A DNA stretch of 14,669 nt from contig JACCUU010000195.1 of assembly GCA_013811645.1 (NCBI GenBank), positions 1 to 14,669 on the forward strand, written 5' to 3'. The position numbers and the translations under genes were made by a program. The notes under the pieces are model-generated. The model made no database searches and was not told the origin of the DNA. It was given only the letters and a program-made list of their open reading frames with translations. Of the stretch, positions 13,326 through 14,669 are shown piece after piece (the first letter of the stretch is position 1; every line of letters starts with the position of its first letter). The DNA comes from Actinomycetota bacterium. Its GTDB lineage: Bacteria; Actinomycetota; Thermoleophilia; Gaiellales; Gaiellaceae.

Positions 13326-14198
13326 ATGACGGAGATTCGAGAAGCACCCTCCATGGAGGCCGTACCTCGCGATCTGGTCGCAGCGGTCGAGGTCCACGAG
13401 CTTCGCAAGGAGTTCAGGGTTCCCGACCGCAAGAAGGGCCGCTTCGGCCGCAAGGCACGGGTCGCTCTCGACGGGGTCTCGTTCACCCTCGAGCGCGGAG
13501 AGACAGTGGCGATCCTGGGGCAGAATGGCTCCGGGAAGTCGACGCTCGTCCGCCTCCTCTCGACACTCCTCCTGCCGGACGGCGGCACCGCCCGGATCTT
13601 TGGCAACGACGTCGTCTCCGACGCCCGCGCCGTGCGCCGCTTGGTGAACCGCGTCTCCGTGGAGGCGTCGTTCTTCAAGAAGATGTCGTCGGCGGAGAAC
13701 CTCGGCTACGCGTCCCGGTACTACGGCATGACCGCGGGGGACACCAACGATCTGATCCCCGAGATCCTCGAGCGGGTCGGCTTCCCTCGCGACCGCCGAG
13801 ACGAGCCGATGGAGAACCTCTCGCGCGGGATGCAGCAGAAGGTCGCTCTCGCAAGGGCGCTGCTGACGTCTCCCGTGCTACTCCTGCTCGACGAGCCGAC
13901 GACGGGGCTCGATCCGCGCTCGAAGCTCGAGGTGCAGGACTTCATTCGCGAGATCCGGACGAACCACGACTCGACAATCCTCCTCTGCACGCACGACCTG
14001 GCGGAGGCGGAAACGCTGGCGGAGCGGGTCGGGATCCTCGACCGCGGCCGCCTGCTCGCGCTCGAGCCGGCAGAGGATCTCAAGAAGCGCTACGGCTGCG
14101 GAACGCTCGAGGAGGCGTTCTTCTCGGCGACCGGGCGGGCGTTCGAGGCAGAAGGGGACGAGGACGACGATGACGACGACCGGGAGGTGTTTGCATGA
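13326..14198 (+). CDS. ABC transporter ATP-binding protein (exporter, DrrA/CcmA-like)
   Basis: 290-residue cytoplasmic ATPase that would power an ABC-2 type exporter with the permease encoded downstream. Seen in order: Walker A GQNGSGKST (65-73), signature LSRGMQQKVALARA (from 165), Walker B LLLLDEP (185-191), D-loop TTGLDP, and switch histidine H223 in CTHDLAEAE. The Q-loop region reads RVSVEASFFKKMSSAENL (from 109) without the usual glutamine. After the core come an LEEAFFSATGR element and a strongly acidic tail DEDDDDDDRE (about 279-288). ATG at 13326 is preferred to the in-frame ATG at 13257 because it has Shine-Dalgarno AAGGAG (13314-13319). The stop overlaps an ATG (ATGA) preceded by GGGAGG. 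The end of the gene, from 14166, is repeated 360 bases downstream. Substrate unknown. Confidence 0.94.
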   Translation: MTEIREAPSMEAVPRDLVAAVEVHELRKEFRVPDRKKGRFGRKARVALDGVSFTLERGETVAILGQNGSGKSTLVRLLSTLLLPDGGTARIFGNDVVSDARAVRRLVNRVSVEASFFKKMSSAENLGYASRYYGMTAGDTNDLIPEILERVGFPRDRRDEPMENLSRGMQQKVALARALLTSPVLLLLDEPTTGLDPRSKLEVQDFIREIRTNHDSTILLCTHDLAEAETLAERVGILDRGRLLALEPAEDLKKRYGCGTLEEAFFSATGRAFEAEGDEDDDDDDREVFA

Positions 14199-14309
14199 GC
14201 GGCGTAGGCTCGACGGAGCCGCCCAGCCGGCGTAGGCTCGACGGAGCCGGCCAGGGAGCGCAGGCGGCGGCTTTGCCGCCGCTGGAGCAGAAGAAGAGCG
14301 GAGCGCCGG
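14166..14309 (+). repeat. direct repeat, copy 1 (144 bases)
   Basis: Covers the last 33 bases of the ATPase gene and most of the hairpin-rich linker. It is identical to 14526-14669 at an offset of exactly 360 bases except for T14205/A14565. Copy 2 is cut by the window edge, so the true repeat may be longer. The second copy breaks the permease reading frame. Confidence 0.95.
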
Positions 14310-14335
14310 TTTTGCCGGCGTGGGAGCGGAAATGA
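14195..14335 (+). CDS. possible small coupled ORF in the ATPase-permease linker (46 residues)
   Basis: The frame starts with ATG 14195, overlapping the ATPase stop as ATGA, with a strong Shine-Dalgarno GGGAGG at 14182-14187. It ends with TGA 14333-14335, overlapping the permease ATG at 14332, again as ATGA. The peptide begins MSGVGSTEPPSRRRLDG and ends GAPVLPAWERK. It is rich in Ala, Pro, Gly and Arg with no membrane segment. The exact fit at both ends favours translation, but the DNA is made of short hairpin repeats with a 28-base period, not a multiple of three, which argues against a constrained protein. Copy 2 (ATG at 14555) keeps the frame with Val4 changed to Glu. It may be a coupling relay rather than a functional protein. 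No family recognised. Confidence 0.35.
   Translation: MSGVGSTEPPSRRRLDGAGQGAQAAALPPLEQKKSGAPVLPAWERK
14201..14320. repeat. cluster of four hairpins in the ATPase-permease linker
   Basis: A 21-base unit with core GGCTC-GACG-GAGCC occurs twice, at 14201-14221 and 14229-14249 (28-base period); each copy is a 5-bp stem with a 4-base loop. Then come GCGGCGGC-TTT-GCCGCCGC (14264-14282) and CGCCGG-TTTTG-CCGGCG (14304-14320). The transcript between ATPase and permease could fold into a row of four hairpins, which may set the ratio of the two proteins or stabilise one mRNA segment. The first three hairpins recur complete in the second repeat copy. Confidence 0.7.
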
Positions 14336-14595
14336 GAGCCCTCGTCAGCACCATGCGCGCGGAGCTCGTGGGCGCCGGAGGCGTGGTCGAGCGTAACTAC
14401 TACCTCACCAAGCGCTACATCTGGTGGGACGTCGCCTGGTTCCTGTGGACCGTCGCCAACACGCTCACGATCGTCTTCATCGCGAAGGGCATTGAGGCGT
14501 CCGGAGGCAATCTCGACGTCAACAGGACGATGACGACGACCGGGAGGTGTTTGCATGAGCGGCGAAGGCTCGACGGAGCCGCCCAGCCGGCGTAG
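14332..14595 (+). pseudogene. ABC-2 type permease, N-terminal fragment broken by a direct repeat
   Basis: ATG at 14332 with Shine-Dalgarno GGGAG (14322-14326) starts a protein typical of an exporter permease N-terminus: an amphipathic lead MRALVSTMRAELVGAGG, the motif RNYYLTKRYIWWD, and a first membrane helix (about residues 31-51, WWDVAWFLWTVANTLTIVFI). Native sequence ends at about residue 65 (LDVNR). From 14526 the frame runs into the second copy of the direct repeat, read out of frame (TMTTTGRCLHE...), and stops at 14593-14595. The expected five further helices are absent. The join contains AGGACGA, which also occurs at the start of the repeated region, so a microhomology-mediated duplication or an assembly mis-join could have produced it. 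In a true tandem duplication an intact permease should follow from about 14692, outside the window. Confidence 0.6.
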
Positions 14596-14669
14596 GCTCG
14601 ACGGAGCCGGCCAGGGAGCGCAGGCGGCGGCTTTGCCGCCGCTGGAGCAGAAGAAGAGCGGAGCGCCGG
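14526..14669 (+). repeat. direct repeat, copy 2 (runs to the window edge)
   Basis: Second copy of 14166-14309 with one substitution (A14565 for T14205). It carries the end of the ATPase gene, its ATGA overlap, a second copy of the small ORF (ATG 14555, open to the edge) and the first three hairpins. The window stops inside the repeat. Confidence 0.95.

Noticed and set aside
1..14669. CRISPR arrays, tRNA, rRNA, or an intact insertion sequence
   Set aside because: No regularly spaced repeats, no cloverleaf or rRNA-like stretches, and no transposase frame were found on reading both strands.

Overview
This is a high-GC bacterial window. GTG and TTG starts are common, genes overlap by 1-4 bases, and the gene families present (LtrA, DUF4446, SIMPL, an argCJBD-argR-argGH cluster) fit Actinomycetota. 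The deep-branching class Thermoleophilia is my best guess, but that is inferred from style and family content, not from a marker gene.

Layout. (1) At 1-1213 on the minus strand is the 5' part of a membrane-anchored Ser/Thr protein kinase that runs off the left edge. (2) Divergent from it, at 1445-3066, a two-gene unit encodes a single-pass membrane protein with a CARDB-like C-terminus and a small DUF4446 membrane protein. A perfect hairpin separates this unit from a convergent HNH endonuclease gene (3094-3609, minus). (3) At 3704-10800 lies an arginine biosynthesis cluster in the order argC, argJ, argB, argD, argR, argG, argH. It covers acetylglutamate to ornithine (recycling the acetyl group through ArgJ) and citrulline to arginine. 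argF, the ornithine-to-citrulline step, is absent from the position where it often sits. (4) At 10803-11936 a hotdog thioesterase and a secreted SIMPL-domain protein follow closely behind argH. (5) At 11994-13097 is an LtrA-family membrane protein. (6) At 13326 to the end is the start of an ABC exporter operon: an ATPase, a hairpin-rich linker, and a permease whose reading frame is broken by a direct repeat at the window edge.

Most notable signals. The argC-argJ gap (4694-4858) is one 165-bp imperfect palindrome bounded by TA dinucleotides. Removing it with one TA leaves argC stop and argJ start fused as TAATG, so it looks like a small MITE-type insertion that split a formerly coupled gene pair. 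Two GCATA-type motifs exactly 20 bases apart lie just upstream of both argC and argR and are good candidates for ArgR operators. The same GCATAT core sits at the centre of the palindromic element. The argB start codon lies inside a perfect 22-base palindrome without a visible Shine-Dalgarno sequence. The last 500 bases contain a 144-base direct repeat with a 360-base offset, either a real tandem duplication or an assembly artefact.

No rRNA, tRNA, CRISPR array or complete transposase gene was seen.
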